64,000 nt of DNA from Micromussa lordhowensis (taxonomy: Eukaryota > Cnidaria > Anthozoa > Scleractinia > Lobophylliidae): NCBI GenBank assembly GCA_964020085.1, contig OZ026597.1:5111894-5175893 (forward strand). Reading direction: 5' to 3'. Under the pieces are notes generated by a model that had not been told where the DNA came from, did no database searches, and worked only from the letters and a program-made list of their open reading frames with translations. A program made the translations under genes and the position numbers. This document shows positions 36,201 through 48,249 of this stretch, piece by piece (position 1 is the stretch's first letter; each line of letters starts with the position of its first letter).

Positions 36201-38560
36201 CGTACAGTAAGGGCAGTATATTTATAGAACATCTGTTTGTGGCAGAAAGAAACCTCCGTTGATGATCATGCAGTCACGATTAAGAGTTCAGTTCCGTCTA
36301 CTTGGGCTGGATGATTAATTCATTACAGTCTATTCTGAACTCTGAATGTGGGAAATTCGAAAAACCGGTTAAGAGGGACATATTGCATTTGTCCGGATTT
36401 GTCCGCATTTCCATACATTTCTTTGTAAATTTTTTACGTTATTAAATGCCTCTATCTCAGTGAAAACTAGCCCGATTAACACCAAGCTTGGGGATTTTGT
36501 GAATCTCGGTGTGCTCTTTTTGACTATGTGAATCAATAGTTGCTAATCCCATAATTTACAGACTCGTACCTAGTCCTTCACGGTATGAAATCAGGCAATA
36601 GCATTTGCTAATACAGGTTACTAACAAACTGCCAGCAGATTAGTGCTGCCTAGAGCATTTGATTCGGGACCACCAGACCTTAGTCGCTAGGCTATATTAT
36701 CATATGACGAGGATTTCGCGATATCCCGCATGAACAAAATGAGTATGGTAATATTTATCAGTCGAACTTAAAATCAAACATTGTTTTCAAACAAAATAAT
36801 AAGTAATCTACCACAGCAGCCTGTGTTCAGCCGTCCGCTCACCTGAAGAAAAACGGCAAAGGGGCTTCTGTGTGTCACTGTTCATAATAGGGTTGTTCAT
36901 GTAATTGACATTGCTCACACATAAAAACATTTCAGTTTCACAGCATCTGACGTGCCAGGTGGAAACAGAAACGAAATTGATGTGTTCGCGTGATTTTGTC
37001 ATAAGGCCGTTTATGACATTTGAACTTGTTCACAGATATTCACGCAATAATTGCTCCGTCGCTCTTTGATACGTTCGTTAATCTGATTTTCAAATTTATT
37101 TAATTGAATTAAATTTAAATCGATATCTCACTTCATACATTTGAGCATCAAAAATTTCCAACGTGGTTTCCGCAGCAAAACTCTTGAGACATTTTTCAGC
37201 AGGACCCGTGATAAAAACCAAAGCACTTAGCCTGAACAGTTTCCAAACATACTATTCATCCGAAAACGGTCTTTCGATCAAACTGAGTCAAAGCTGAGGT
37301 GTTTAGTTTCGGGATTCTGAGATCAACTTTAAACCAAAAAACAAGAACTGAAATAATAGTGAGTTACATCATATGCAACTAGAAGAAAAAATATTCAAGG
37401 GTATGTTACATCCTTTCCTATCTGACGTGCTTTAGAGACAAACAGGTTAACTTTAGAAGAACTAAGCTGATATCACTAGATCTTTTGTTATTCTTAAATT
37501 GCATTATCAAAACACGAGGGAATGTGAATATACAGGAGTCCATAACTACAACATATTCCTGTTACGGCGAATTCAGACCTCACCAGGAACCTCGGTGACC
37601 AATTACAAGCACCGACTTAATTTTCAACTGACGTAATCATTTCACCGGATGAAATGATGGGCTCCTGATGTAAGGTAAGTCATTTTTTCCTTACCGACGC
37701 ACTCATGTAGATCGGAACTGACCAATTTCGCGGGAAATGAAACCTAACAATAGACCGGTCTGTTAAAATACCGTGACATAGGCTTAGTATGGAAGTTGCG
37801 CGCTCTAAGTAATGGGGTTCCTGGAATTTACCATTTATGTCCAACAGTGCATAATGAATGTTCTTTGCATAATTTGATCGATGATATTTTTCCTCGTTTT
37901 CATTGTAGCAGACCGTGACATCACAAAACAAACAACTCTGAGTTTACTTACCATTAATCTTCGGTTTGTGTTTAATGAGTGTTACAGCTGTAGAGAGCAA
38001 TACAAGATCAGTTACTTTTATATTTAGATTAGTTACTAACCACAGTAGAGTTCCCTTTAAAAAGTGAAAACTACGATTTGAACATCCGGGTGTTTCCTGC
38101 AATTCCATGAAAGCAGATGATCATAATGTACGCTTCAAGAGATTTGTTTAGTAAGACTGTGGTGTTCACAGAGGAAGCGCGATTTTCTGTTTTCCACTCC
38201 GTATCCCGCCATTGACTTTGAAAGCGTCCCGCATCCCGCATCCCGCAATATTTTATACCGACGCGAATATTACCAAAAGCGCGCGGGATAGCTTAAGGAT
38301 TTCATTCCTCGTTATCCTCAGTGTCTCCCTGTCCCAGTTGGGTAACGTGATGTGCGCAGGAGTAGATTATTTGATGCACCTTAGAAACCCGAGATATCTA
38401 TCGAAGAAAGTCGGACGAAGTTTTATTGGAGCTAAATCAACCTACATCGAAAAGCGACTAAATTCGAGTTTAATCGGCCGTCGTAATGATGCTTTAAAAA
38501 CATGCTAAAACTTTCTCACTGTAAGGCTAGTATGTAGACAAACATTTATTTGTAGGGGGG
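33200..38560. repeat. Diverged tandem array of about 1.5-2 kb units, non-coding
   Basis: Landmark words return in the same order. An AATTCGAGTTT-GATCGG block lies at about 33,250, 34,483, 36,153 and 38,460. A CAGCCTGTGTACAGCCGT block lies at about 33,730, 35,232 and 36,815. A CAGTTTCACAGCATCTGACGT block lies at about 33,840, 35,345 and 36,932. A CACAAACCAAACAA block lies at about 34,075, 35,625 and 37,920. Three to four copies are present with indels. No unit has an ORF of note. The array is old, judged by divergence; a foldback element sits in one unit. Confidence 0.65.
34857..35034. repeat. 178-bp palindromic MITE-like element
   Basis: The two arms CAAATAAAGAAGCCTAAGCC ... and their complement meet at GCCTGCAGCTGG. 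The arms include CACTGTGATAAAACAC and its complement, and the match is nearly complete over about 85 bases. Antisense and sense ORFs here are palindrome shadows. Confidence 0.85.
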
Positions 38561-38596
38561 AGGTGCTTCTGTCAATGTATGTTGTAAAAAAATAAT

Positions 38597-39024
38597 CTCT
38601 CTCTCTTAGTTCCTTGCCCCCAGGTGGGGGATAGGGCCGGACGTCAATGCCCGCCATCTGTCCCTATTTTTTGCCACAGCTGCTGCTGCGGCCCACGATT
38701 TTAGTCCCAGCTCAGCTCGTTCTTTCTCCACTGTTCTCCGCCATGTTTCCCTTGGTCGTCCTCTACTTCTTTTCCCGCTTGGTGCCCAGGTTAATGCCAC
38801 ATATGGGTTTCGGTTTGGTGCCATACGCAGAACATAGCCTATCCACTTCCATCGCCTACGTCGTACTTGTGAACTGATCTTCTCAATTCCCGCTCTTCTC
38901 CGAATTTCATCATTTGACACACGCATAGGCCAATGGACTTTCAAGATTTTCCTTAGGCATTTGTGGAGGAAGGTGTCAAGCCTTTTTTCATCTGCTTTTG
39001 TCATTCTCCAAGTCTCGCATCCAT
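38597..39024 (-). mobile_element. 5'-truncated RTE-like LINE with 11-bp target duplication
   Basis: The minus-strand ORF (38,606-39,004, open to 39,024) encodes the C-terminal region after the reverse transcriptase: YGCETW, then RRRRWKWIGYVLRM, and GRPRETWRRTVEKE. It ends in a tail GGAACTAAGAGAGAGAGA, the short repeat-type 3' end of RTE-like LINEs. AAAAAAATAAT flanks it at 38,586-38,596 and 39,025-39,035, a clean target-site duplication. It is the same family as the larger copy at 58.65-61.44 kb. Confidence 0.85.
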
Positions 39025-39289
39025 AAAAAAATAATACTTCGGTTTTAATACTTTTAACCCTGGGTCAGCGTTAAGCTGTTTTCGAACAACCCGGCCCAGT
39101 AGAATATTAAGGCCAAACCTTCCCGTTCAACGGAAGGCCGCAACTCCTGGCAATCGCTGATTCAAGACTCAAAGCGTTGTTGTCATGTTATCAACTCATA
39201 TTATCATATTATGATATTATCAACTCATCAACTATGACATCGGTCCTCTGATCAAATAATCTGTGAAGAGCAAGAATATCAGGCCCTCC

Positions 39290-39620
39290 TAGGGTACTCA
39301 CTTATATGGGCTGTATGTGCGGCCCCATGGGGTATGGTTTTTTAGCCGTTTTGTCATAAATAGGGTGTGGCTTTGCACCCAAGTCTTGACTTGGGTACAT
39401 TTTTAAGAAGAACCTAGTTTTTCGTCATAAATTATTTTATGGCAATTTAACATTGGTCTCAACTAGGGAACTAATTGTACTGAAGGCATGTCTGAAACAG
39501 GTATTGATTTAAGGGTCAGGTCATAAACAGGGTAGGGAAAATCTCAGATTTTGTTCATTAATAAGGGTTGGGGAAGTGGGCCACACACCGCAACCCAGTT
39601 TATCCAGTAGTCACCCCCCG
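39290..39620 (+). repeat. Coral-type repeat with GGGTACTC ends and 'CATAAATAGGGT' units
   Basis: The left end is TAGGGTACTCACTTATATGG, followed by repeated CATAAATAGGGT / CATAAACAGGGTAGGG words and a CACCCCCC right end. A second, shorter copy lies inverted at 42,158-42,374. Non-autonomous; no coding content. Confidence 0.6.
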
Positions 39621-40687
39621 GTTATCAGCCCCTTATGTGCATTCCTTTCCTTACTAAACTTAGTGGGTCAGATACGGATCATGTCTTAACGTTATGTGAT
39701 ATGACTCATATATGGGAATTTTCTGGCATTGATATGGTAAATCACCAGTTCCATATGAAGCCCACTGTAGATGACTGAAGCTTTGGGCTCCCAGACACAT
39801 CTCTCAGGATTAATTGCTTGAGACTTTGTACATGTATATCTTTCTTGCTTCAGTTTGTATGTTAACAGACATAACTTTGAACAAGACAAATTCTAAATCT
39901 GTTTTTGTTCAACTGCTCGCAGATTGTTTACAGAAACACTGCCTTTGTCATGTTTAATACAAAGTTGATCATTTAAAAGTGAGTTTATTTAGTTTATATA
40001 TGTAGCTGTAATTTTAGTATTGAATTAGTTAAAACTGTAAACAATTCTATCACAGACATTAATTTTTGCAATGTTAGGTTTGAGAATTTTTCAATGGCTG
40101 GTCTTACATACGTATGTTTCGTCCCTTCCAAGGGACTCATCGGAGACCTTTCAGCTAACTCGTCAACATCGCGTTTGAAGTCCCGTTAGCGTCAAAATGA
40201 TGGTGGCAATCTGGCCTTATATCACATAAGGATTTCCAAATGCGTAATTTACCATACAACTTAAAAAAAGTGTGAGAATTTTAGTGTGTGTGAGAAGATT
40301 AGGTTCATTAAGTTAACTCTGTTAGAATAACAGTCTTGTGACATTGAGTTTCCTCTTTTCACTCCTCCAATATGATACCAAATGACATTTTAAGACAACT
40401 TGTGCCAACAAAAATAGTTTGACTCTCTATTGAGGGAATGGGAGGGTTGACCTTCTAAGCCCGATTTCCACTATACTAGTGACACAAACACAAGTGCAAG
40501 CATTGAAGCACAAGATATTTAGGTGCATTGGAAATTGTATTCTGTAGCACAAAGCGAGGTCAATCAGCGAGCTTGTGCTATCTGGGGCATATGGTGATAT
40601 TAAGCCCATTTTCACTGCGAAGTATGGGCTCCTATGCTTGTGTTTGCATCCCTAGTGAAAACCAGACTTAATTTAAGAATACATGTA

Positions 40688-41222
40688 CCGTAATGATTCG
40701 ATTTAGCACCTGGTGCACTTATTTTCTTTCGGTACCTCAAGGGAGGGTGCTTACTTGGGACAGGGCGCTTGTTTTGTTTTTGAGAAACAACCCAATTATG
40801 AAAAAAAAGTGTTTATTCGGTATTTATTTAACAACGGAACAACAACAGAAACTGTAACAGTAACTAATATACGGTGAATGTTCAGTTAACGTGAGGGAAT
40901 TTCAATCTATTTCAACGCCAATAACTTGACACTTGACACTGTCAAAAACGCTACATTGGTACGTACATCAAAGCCTTCTGGTTCGGCATCTTCGATGTCC
41001 GATTTGGTGATCCCGCCGAAAAGATCCTTGTCGCATGAATTGCTCATGGCTTGTTGGACAACCTTGAGCCATTCTAGCCCTACATGCAAGTCTGATTTTC
41101 CTTGAAGCAGTAAATAATAGTTGAATAGGGGCGTTTATTGGAATAGAGGCTTTTGTTAATAAAACAGAACATTAGAAGGGGGCGCTTATTCGAAAGGAGG
41201 GCGTTTAATCGAATCATTACGG
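40688..41222. mobile_element. 535-bp TA-flanked element with inverted ends
   Basis: CCGTAATGATTCGATT at the left end and AATCGAATCATTACGG at the right end are perfect complements, each bordered by TA (40,686-40,687 and 41,223-41,224), the target duplication of Tc1/mariner/pogo elements. Inner ends share GGGCGCTT-type words. A 60-codon antisense ORF (40,907-41,089) may be a transposase scrap but is not recognised. Confidence 0.8.
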
Positions 41223-41432
41223 TACGTTCATGTAGAAATTTACTTTTCCACTCTAACAAGGTACATGAAGGTTGAACATTTGATACAATTCAAAGGATTT
41301 TGGCCAGCGCTGCAACGTAACGTTATGATTTAGAATTCAGCACATTATCAACATGTGCTAGCCCTTGAAACCTCACAGCTACTAATTAGGGTGTGTTTTT
41401 TTTTCCTCAGGATTCACGCTTTAAGTCTATAT

Positions 41433-41770
41433 GTAAGTATATATGAAATAATTCATATATTTGAACTGCGGTCATAGATGAAAGTGAAGAATGATCCTCG
41501 CAGTGAATTTTCCAATTTAAGCAACTGGAAAGAAGAAGCCTGAAGCCCTGATTTTTTTTTTCAGGCTTCTTCTTTCCAGTTGCTTAAATTGGAAAATTCA
41601 CTGCGAGGATCATTCTTCACTTTCATCTATGACCGCAGTTCAAATATATGAATTATTTCATATATACTTACATCATTTCACTCCTTACGGGAAGATATGA
41701 ACTCAACAAATTGACCTCGCTCCCAATGTGTGGCTTCATAGCTCAGTCGGTAGAGCATCGCACCGGTATC

Positions 41771-41804
<34 letters not shown>

Positions 41805-41880
41805 TGATTTTTTTCAGGCTTCTTCTTTCCAGTTGCTTAAATTGGAAAATTCACTGCGAAGATCATTCTTCACTTTCATC
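41433..41880 (+). mobile_element. tRNA-containing foldback retroposon with 12-bp target duplication
   Basis: TTAAGTCTATAT flanks the unit at 41,421-41,432 and 41,881-41,892. Inside, a left arm (41,433-41,545) ending GAAGAAGCCTGAA is followed at once by its full complement (about 41,560-41,670). A linker, a complete tRNA-like gene, and then a second copy of the complement arm (41,812-41,880) follow. The tRNA-like body with a following T run offers an internal pol III promoter and terminator. Confidence 0.75.
41732..41803 (+). tRNA. tRNA-Thr(GGT)-like gene inside a retroposon
   Basis: The 72 bases fold as a cloverleaf: acceptor GGCTTCA/TGAAGCC, D-arm GCTC/GAGC, T-arm ACGGG-TTCGAAT-CCCGT. The anticodon loop reads CCGGTAT, which puts GGT at 34-36, but position 33 is C rather than U and the last anticodon-stem pair is a mismatch. 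A and B boxes are intact, and a T7 run follows at about 41,810. It is probably a tRNA-derived SINE head rather than a working tRNA. Confidence 0.6.
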
Positions 41881-42157
41881 TTAAGTCTATATATCATTAT
41901 ATGACGTAATCATCATCATATTATTAGTGATGAAATGGTTGACCGATAAAAACACTGCAGTCAGTGAAGCTTAGCGAATGTAACCTAATTTTACAGTGTA
42001 CACCACTGTGAGGGTGTTATTGAAAGGAACGAAATCTTCTTTATTGTCTGGAAAAAATTCACCAGGAGCTAAGATTCCTGGAGTCGAGTTGGAGCCCTTA
42101 AAGAGTCCCTCCTTGAGCTTCATATGCTGGCATCTGCCACCCTCATACTGCAGTGTT

Positions 42158-42374
42158 CACCCGGGGGAGATACTCCCAGACAAATTGGATGGAGGTGTGC
42201 GGTTCGCTTCCAAAACCCTTACCCTATTTATGACCGCAATCTGAGATTTTTCCTACCCTATTTATGATCTGACCAAAAATTCGATACCCTATTTATGACC
42301 AAAATGGCTGAAAAACCATACCCTTTGCGGCCGCATATACCTAGGTGGCCCATATAAGGGAGGTACTCCCTCGA
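42158..42374 (-). repeat. Inverted second copy of the 39.3-kb repeat
   Basis: The text ACCCTATTTATGACC recurs three times, with GGGAGATACTCCC at one end and GGGAGGTACTCCC at the other. Read on the minus strand it matches 39,290-39,620. Confidence 0.65.
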
Positions 42375-42563
42375 GAGTGTTCAATTCATTGCTGCACAAA
42401 AAAACTGCTAGTGTAGACAAACTTCAAATGCATGTTAAGTTTTTTGTTGGTAAATTTTGTTATTTTTAATAGAAGTAGATTGTGACTAGTCTAGTAATAT
42501 AATTAACTGCGGGTTAATTGACTGCGGGCTACATAGGCCTTTTCAATAGCATGTAAATAAAGT

Positions 42564-42588
42564 CGTTGTTGTTGTTGTTGTTGTTGTT
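42564..42588 (+). repeat. (GTT)n microsatellite, likely a LINE 3' tail
   Basis: Eight GTT units follow AGCATGTAAATAAAGTC, which looks like the 3' end of a LINE with a short simple-repeat tail. The rest of the LINE is not evident. Confidence 0.6.
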
Positions 42589-43209
42589 AACTTTGACGTT
42601 GATAACCTTGGACATAATTTTGTATAATTTAGTTGAAAGTGTTTGATATTTTGAAGCGTTTTATGTAAAATAATAATAGAACACAAGAATACACAACACT
42701 TCTTTGTAATCTGTTTTCGTGCACTTTTCCCAGTTTGTCTGCTCATCCAGTCGTAGCGGTGTTAATGCTTTGTTCTCTGGATTGAGCAAGTATCAAAATA
42801 GAACGTCAAAAGCCTTTAGTCAATGGGGAAGTCTGAAACCCAAAACGTTTCCATGGTAACAACTGTTAAGCTCATAATGCGAAGCACATGCAGTAGAATC
42901 TAATTGCAAAGAATCAAGTATTTCTGACGTCATGACTCCGACAAGACTCAGACAAACAAACCGGAATGGCGGACGATTTTCCTAAAACACTTTCTAAAAC
43001 AGCCGGTGTTCCTAAAACACATTTTTGAAACGAAAACTTTGCCTAGATCCCCTCTAGTGGGTCTATTTAGCACTTAAATTTACACTTCAGAGTTAATTCT
43101 CTGTGTCACCATTTGTGTTCTTAGTGCTACGCGGCACAACATTCATATGTACCCTTACTTTCTCTTCGCCGCGATTCACCATCTAAATCGTCCCCGACTT
43201 TCTCTGTCC

Positions 43210-43282
43210 GACCTCGTAGCTCAGTCGGCAGAGTAACGGTAGATCTAATCCGGAGGTCGTGGGTTCGATTCCCACCGAGGTC
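43210..43282 (+). tRNA. tRNA-like gene, copy 1 (anticodon arm disturbed)
   Basis: Acceptor GACCTCG/CGAGGTC, D-arm GCTC/GAGT and T-arm GTGGG-TTCGATT-CCCAC are all good. The anticodon arm (AACGGTAGATCTAATCCGG) has only three solid pairs and one base too many, so the anticodon cannot be read with confidence. Likely a SINE head or tRNA pseudogene with working A and B boxes. Confidence 0.5.
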
Positions 43283-43505
43283 AAAAGATTTCTTCTTTAC
43301 CTCGTGTGGTTCCCTGATTCCTTTACTAGGGCTAACGCCCAGTGGGCTATTCACGGGTCTATTTAGCACTTAAATTTACACTTCAGAGTTAATTCTCTGT
43401 GTCACCATTTGTGTTCTTAGTGCTACGCGGCACAACATTCATATGTACCCTTACTTTCTCTTCGCCGCGATTCACCATCTAAATCGTCCCCGACTTTCTC
43501 TGTCC

Positions 43506-43578
43506 GACCTCGTAGCTCAGTCGGCAGAGTAACGGTAGATCTAATCCGGAGGTCGTGGGTTCGATTCCCACCGAGGTC
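43506..43578 (+). tRNA. tRNA-like gene, copy 2 (anticodon arm disturbed)
   Basis: Identical in sequence to copy 1 over all 73 bases, 296 bases downstream. A T6 run (43,580-43,585) follows directly and could terminate pol III; copy 1 has AAAAGATTTC there instead. Confidence 0.5.
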
Positions 43579-43712
43579 AATTTTTTCTTTACCTCGTGTA
43601 GTTCCCTGATTCCCTTTACTAGGGCTAACGCCCAGTGGGCTATTCACGGGTCTATTTAGCACTTAAATTTACACTTCAGAGTTAATTCTCTTTGTCACCA
43701 CTTTAGATCCCC

Positions 43713-46100
43713 TCTAGTTCTCTCAGAATACGCTGATGTTGTATGAGCCTCGTGGGGGATATAATCATTTGCATTCTATTTTTAGGCCTCGCGCGCCTCG
43801 CTATTTGGCTGAGACATCTTTATTCATAATATATGAACAAAATTTGGTTGAGTTAATGATATCATCACTTGGCTAATTTGCATTTTATAACTTGAATTTC
43901 TCTGGAACGAAAAGAGATATTTGAAAAATTTTATTCTTCTCGGACAGAGTACTCACTTGTCTATGTTCTAAAATGGCTTAAGTAGGAAAGATGCAAATTC
44001 CATCATAGTAGCACATTTTAAGTTCCCTGTGTATTCCCAGAGCGTTTCGTTTGATCTACTGTGCACCTGGTTTGTCTTGGGTTTCGCCTTATCTTACATT
44101 AAACGCGACTCCCTGCTTTTCTCATGGGATGGGGAACTCGTTCACCTACGTTCCCGGTTTATTCGTTTATTCCCCGTGCGTTTGCTCGTAGCGTACACAG
44201 TTGTTTCCTGTGCGTCCCCTCATGCAGTTCCAAGTGCGTTTTGCCATGCATTTCCTTACTTTAAAGCAGTTTCGCTGTAAACAACTCTCGGTATTCCCCT
44301 AGGGTTCCTGGTGGGTTATTTCTTCGTTCCCCGTACGTTCCTAGCAGTTTTTTTTGTAGGTTCGCTTATCCGTTAAGCGACCTTCGCATGGCAAACTTAA
44401 TTGGGCAAAATCGTGTTAGGAAACTTAAAAAAGTTGGCAAACTCGTTCCTTCACAAGTCATACTTGCGTCAAATCACAGCACACGGTAGTTTGCAACATG
44501 GCCGACTTTAGTGCAGTGGCACTCACGTAGAACAGTGAAACAGAAGAAGAGAAGAAACAGAAAGCGGTGGAGAAATAGAAAGGTTTGGACGAAACCCAGT
44601 TTGTCCGCTAGCTCCTCCATTTTCTTTTGTTTGTTTTAAGTATTTTTGTAGGCTACAGATGAAACGTTTCACACAGCCGGACAATCGTGAACCTCTTCGA
44701 CAAATTTAAAAGTGGCCACTTGCGTCCGCCATTTTGTGAGGTGTCACGCAAATATATCACGTGAATAGAGCGCGTGGTTTGGTTGGTTGACCGTTACGAG
44801 CACATGTTTGCCAATCGTTCACGCGTCAGATACGAGTTTACCAACACGAAAAAGTTAGTAAAAAAGTTGGCGAGAATAGAGGCAAGTTGTATTTGTCGCC
44901 ATCAGTGTGCCAACTTGTTTGTCGACTGTTTTTGTGCCGTCTACCCTCACGAACTTGAGTTTGTCACCTTTTGTTTGCCGTGTGAAGGCCGCTTGGCCCT
45001 GCTATCTTTGAGTGGCACTTCGTATATCCATCTTATCTTCGTGTGTTCCCCATGAACGATATAGGACAGAATAACCATTACTTAAAAGCGATAGTTCTTT
45101 AAAACTTTAAGCTTCTGGCTACCGTCTATGAAAAATGAATTTGAGGACAAAATAAATACGTATTTTCTAGAGGTATATACAAATGGCACTCAGCCACTCT
45201 TTTGTTTCCCGTATATTGCTATTCCCTCCCCTTGGTTTCCTTCTTTGGTCCCCCTGCATCCATTGTGGGGCCCCCATTCATCTACCAACATTTAAATTTC
45301 CTTTCCTTAACACCATGCCCGCCCGGTGTTTTCCCTTTTGCGTTTGCTATAAACAAAATATTAAGCCCGCTTGCTCTCACATTTGATCGTGGCGAGTTAT
45401 TCCTGGGTTTCCCTGTGCATTCACCACGTGCTCCCTGTTTATTTCCATGTGTGTTCTTCTACGCACAACTCTGTGTGCTTCCCCATTAACCGTGGTTTCC
45501 CTGCCGATGTCACCCGTGCATAAGCCGTCGGTTTCCCCAGGGTTTCCTCTTCCGTTACAACTCCTTTGTGCATATTTTGTCGCGTTCCCTTACGCTTCCA
45601 GTCCGTTCCGGTGTACGCTACCCTATGCTTTCCTCCATTTCCCCCACTGTGGTTTCCTCTAAGTCCAAATACGAACCTAGTAAATGGCCCAGTTCATTAT
45701 CAATCCTCAGTATCCAGGAGGTTTTTGTCATTTCATACAGTAAAAGCACCCGAGTGAAGTTCAGGAGGGCATGGACTGAACGTCTATAGGGGAACTAATT
45801 TTATTTGCCCGTTTCAAACTCGTCTTGTTTTCACGTAACACTGATATTATCTTATTTTCAATTTCATCCTTGAACATGTCAAGTAAAAACGCTTTTAAAG
45901 ATTAGCGATCAAACCTGGCCTACTTTAAAACTAGAACATCTATCATTCCCTTCGTCTTGTCAAGCGCTCTGCTTTAAGCCGGTTGTCGATCAATATGCGA
46001 AGAGTCTAAAGAGTGAATCGCCTTGTGCAAACGAGAGCAATTTGTGACGTGTCTGTTAGCTGATTGGTCTAATGTTATTTTCCATATTCATGATGACTGT
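43713..46100. other. No supported gene; degenerate TTCC/GTGCG-rich stretches
   Basis: At 44,030-44,360 and 45,200-45,660 short words such as GTTTCCCTGTGCGTT and CCCTTACG-type variants recur on one strand, suggesting a decayed short-period repeat. ORFs over it are long only because of the biased composition. Nothing else is seen. Confidence 0.45.
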
Positions 46101-48249
46101 TGCTGACCTGTGGTGCTTGTTTGTCATTTTGAGATGTTTGCTGTCGGAGTAAGATGTCTACTGTTCCCTTCTACACGAGAAGCGAATTCGTACTTTCGAG
46201 AAGAAATGGCGTCGACGTTTGGGGAAGAGAAGTTGGTTGACACGCAATTCTGCCACTGGTTAGTATCAATTTCTTTGCATTCTACAGACTTCGAGTCACT
46301 CTACCACGTGTGCTTGCTTGACTTACATTTCGTGTTGAACTTCGGAACAATCGCATAGCTTTAGTAAGGGAGGAAAACGTAGGTTAGAAGCTAGTTCTGG
46401 GACCATAAGAGACGCTAGGTTCTTAGCGTGTTTTCTACGAGAGCTTGGCTTTCTTTATAAAAGCAACGTTTCTTTGTCAAAGTTTGTCTTGTAGTTGTCA
46501 ACGGAAGCTCGTGCACTAGCAGTTCGCTGTGAATTCTTTACTCCTCGTTTACTGGTTTGTTTCCACGCTTGGGTTTGTTCCTTATGCAATTTGTATCTAT
46601 TCTATTTTCAGGAAGTAAACGACTAAGACAAGAAAGTCAGGAAAGCACAAGGAAGGATTCAAGCAGGGAGGATGAAGACAAAGTTAAGAATAGAATTTGA
46701 GAATTTAGTTTAATTGAAACCTCCGATAAGAAATGGCAGTCTTGAAACTAGAGAAGATATCGAGTCCAAAATCGTTTTGTTTGATTTTTTTTCTGCTGAA
46801 ATATTTGCATTGAAATGACATTCGTGCGGGAAAAAAATAAATTCGGTAGTGATTGTTAAAAACTCTGCCATTTTTTACGAAAAGGTTTCAACACCTTTCG
46901 AGCTCAGTATCATTTAGTACATGTTTTCAAATAATGGGGAGTTTTATTTCTTTGTTCGAGCGATCATTACCGGATGGGGAATTTGCATGCTTTCAGTTAC
47001 CACGTGTATTTTGCCACAGTCGAGTATGATCTTTGTTACATTCTAAGTTTTGAAAATTCCAAATTATCGTAGAATCGCTTGATTCTCCTATGTTTGAAAA
47101 CCTGTTACTAGGTGATGACCTTTGTAGAGTATTTTAAGGTGGCGCTGCATGTTGAAATCAAACCGTGAGTAAATATTTGCGTGATCATGTCAATCTTCGT
47201 AGCAAATTCTGTTTTGATATAAATTGGATAACCAATTCAAGGCTGAACATTTTAATTTGTCTTGTTCTCCAAAATCGCATTAAGCACGGAGTTAGGCCTA
47301 GTTTAGATTTTTAATTTGACTTGTCTGTGGAAGGGCAATGCCCTTGTTCAAAAACAACTTTAAATGACTGGTCGTGGAAAATTGGTACAGTTGAGCTATC
47401 AAACTTTACGTTCTCGGAGAATTATTTGTCCTTTTCATGAGCAAACCATAGCATTTTCAGATGTGAAATTAATGAAGTACCTTTTCGATTCTTCAATTTG
47501 CAGTCGAATAGACGTGAACGTTTATAATTTTTTCCTTATTTTCCCAAAAAGTTCACGCAAATTAATTCATCTGATGAGAATTGTGTATGCTAAAAGAGCT
47601 ATTTCCTTGCTCAAAATAATTATTCATTGATTGATCCAAACGTTCGGAAAATGCCTCAGCTTGCACTGAAGCTCGTTCGATGATATGTTTAACATTTCAA
47701 ATTAATCCAGGAATCATTAACGATTTGTTTGTAAATCTGAATTTGCTCGCAACGTTATTCAAGTTCATTTGTGAATATTTGAAACAAGTGTTGACATGAT
47801 CACAATAAATTATTTCATGTTGTTGTTTACATTGTTTCGCTTGTGTTTCTTTCTTTATTTCGTTTTACCCGCCATTGTAAAAAGCGCGAACATTTTTTTG
47901 GCGTTTAAAGTTTGACATGCAGAGCCACCTTGATAATAAATAATTCTAGAAGAGGATATTGGGTTTTTGGATTGATCATCGTTTCCTGAAAATTCTAGAT
48001 TTTTCGGCAGATACTCTTTTTATGCATTTCTTTACGGAAAACGGTCGGTTTATATTTTGTTCGTTCGGAAGGGAAAAAGCACAAAGAGGTCAATCAGAAA
48101 CCAAGCATATCCTCTTGTTTAACTTTCAGCGAGGGTGCATTGAATTATGTCTGTCATCAAGCAACTTTTTCCATTATCGCTTATCAAAGATATTGGCCGG
48201 TCCAATTGTCTGATATTTCAAATTGTTTTGGCTTTCATTTGTACTATAA
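46101..48249. other. Intergenic, possible short host transcript at 46.2-46.7 kb
   Basis: ATGGCGTCGACG at 46,206 in a good start context runs 53 bases to a donor-like CACTG|GTTAGT, and an acceptor-like TTCTATTTTCAG lies at about 46,611. A 28-codon open stretch (RQESQESTRKDSSREDEDK) follows. Phases agree only if a downstream AG is used. Evidence is weak; otherwise the region is AT-rich with no features. Confidence 0.2.

Larger units (their letters stand above)
43059..43712 (+). repeat. Tandem duplication of a 295-bp unit carrying a tRNA-like gene
   Basis: Units 43,059-43,354 and 43,355-43,647 are nearly identical, and a third begins at 43,648 and stops after 65 bases. Each full unit starts GGGTCTATTTAGCACTTAAA and ends in CCCAGTGGGCTATTCAC. 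AGATCCCCTCTAGT borders the array on both sides. Differences are a few bases only, so the duplication is recent. Confidence 0.88.

Noticed and set aside
43127..43662. Two nearly identical antisense ORFs of about 80 codons
   Set aside because: They are the antisense of the tandem tRNA-like units and include the tRNA itself.
45183..45789. Several overlapping plus-strand ORFs rich in Pro, Phe and Ser
   Set aside because: They occupy a C/T-rich degenerate repeat in three frames at once, which reflects composition and not coding.
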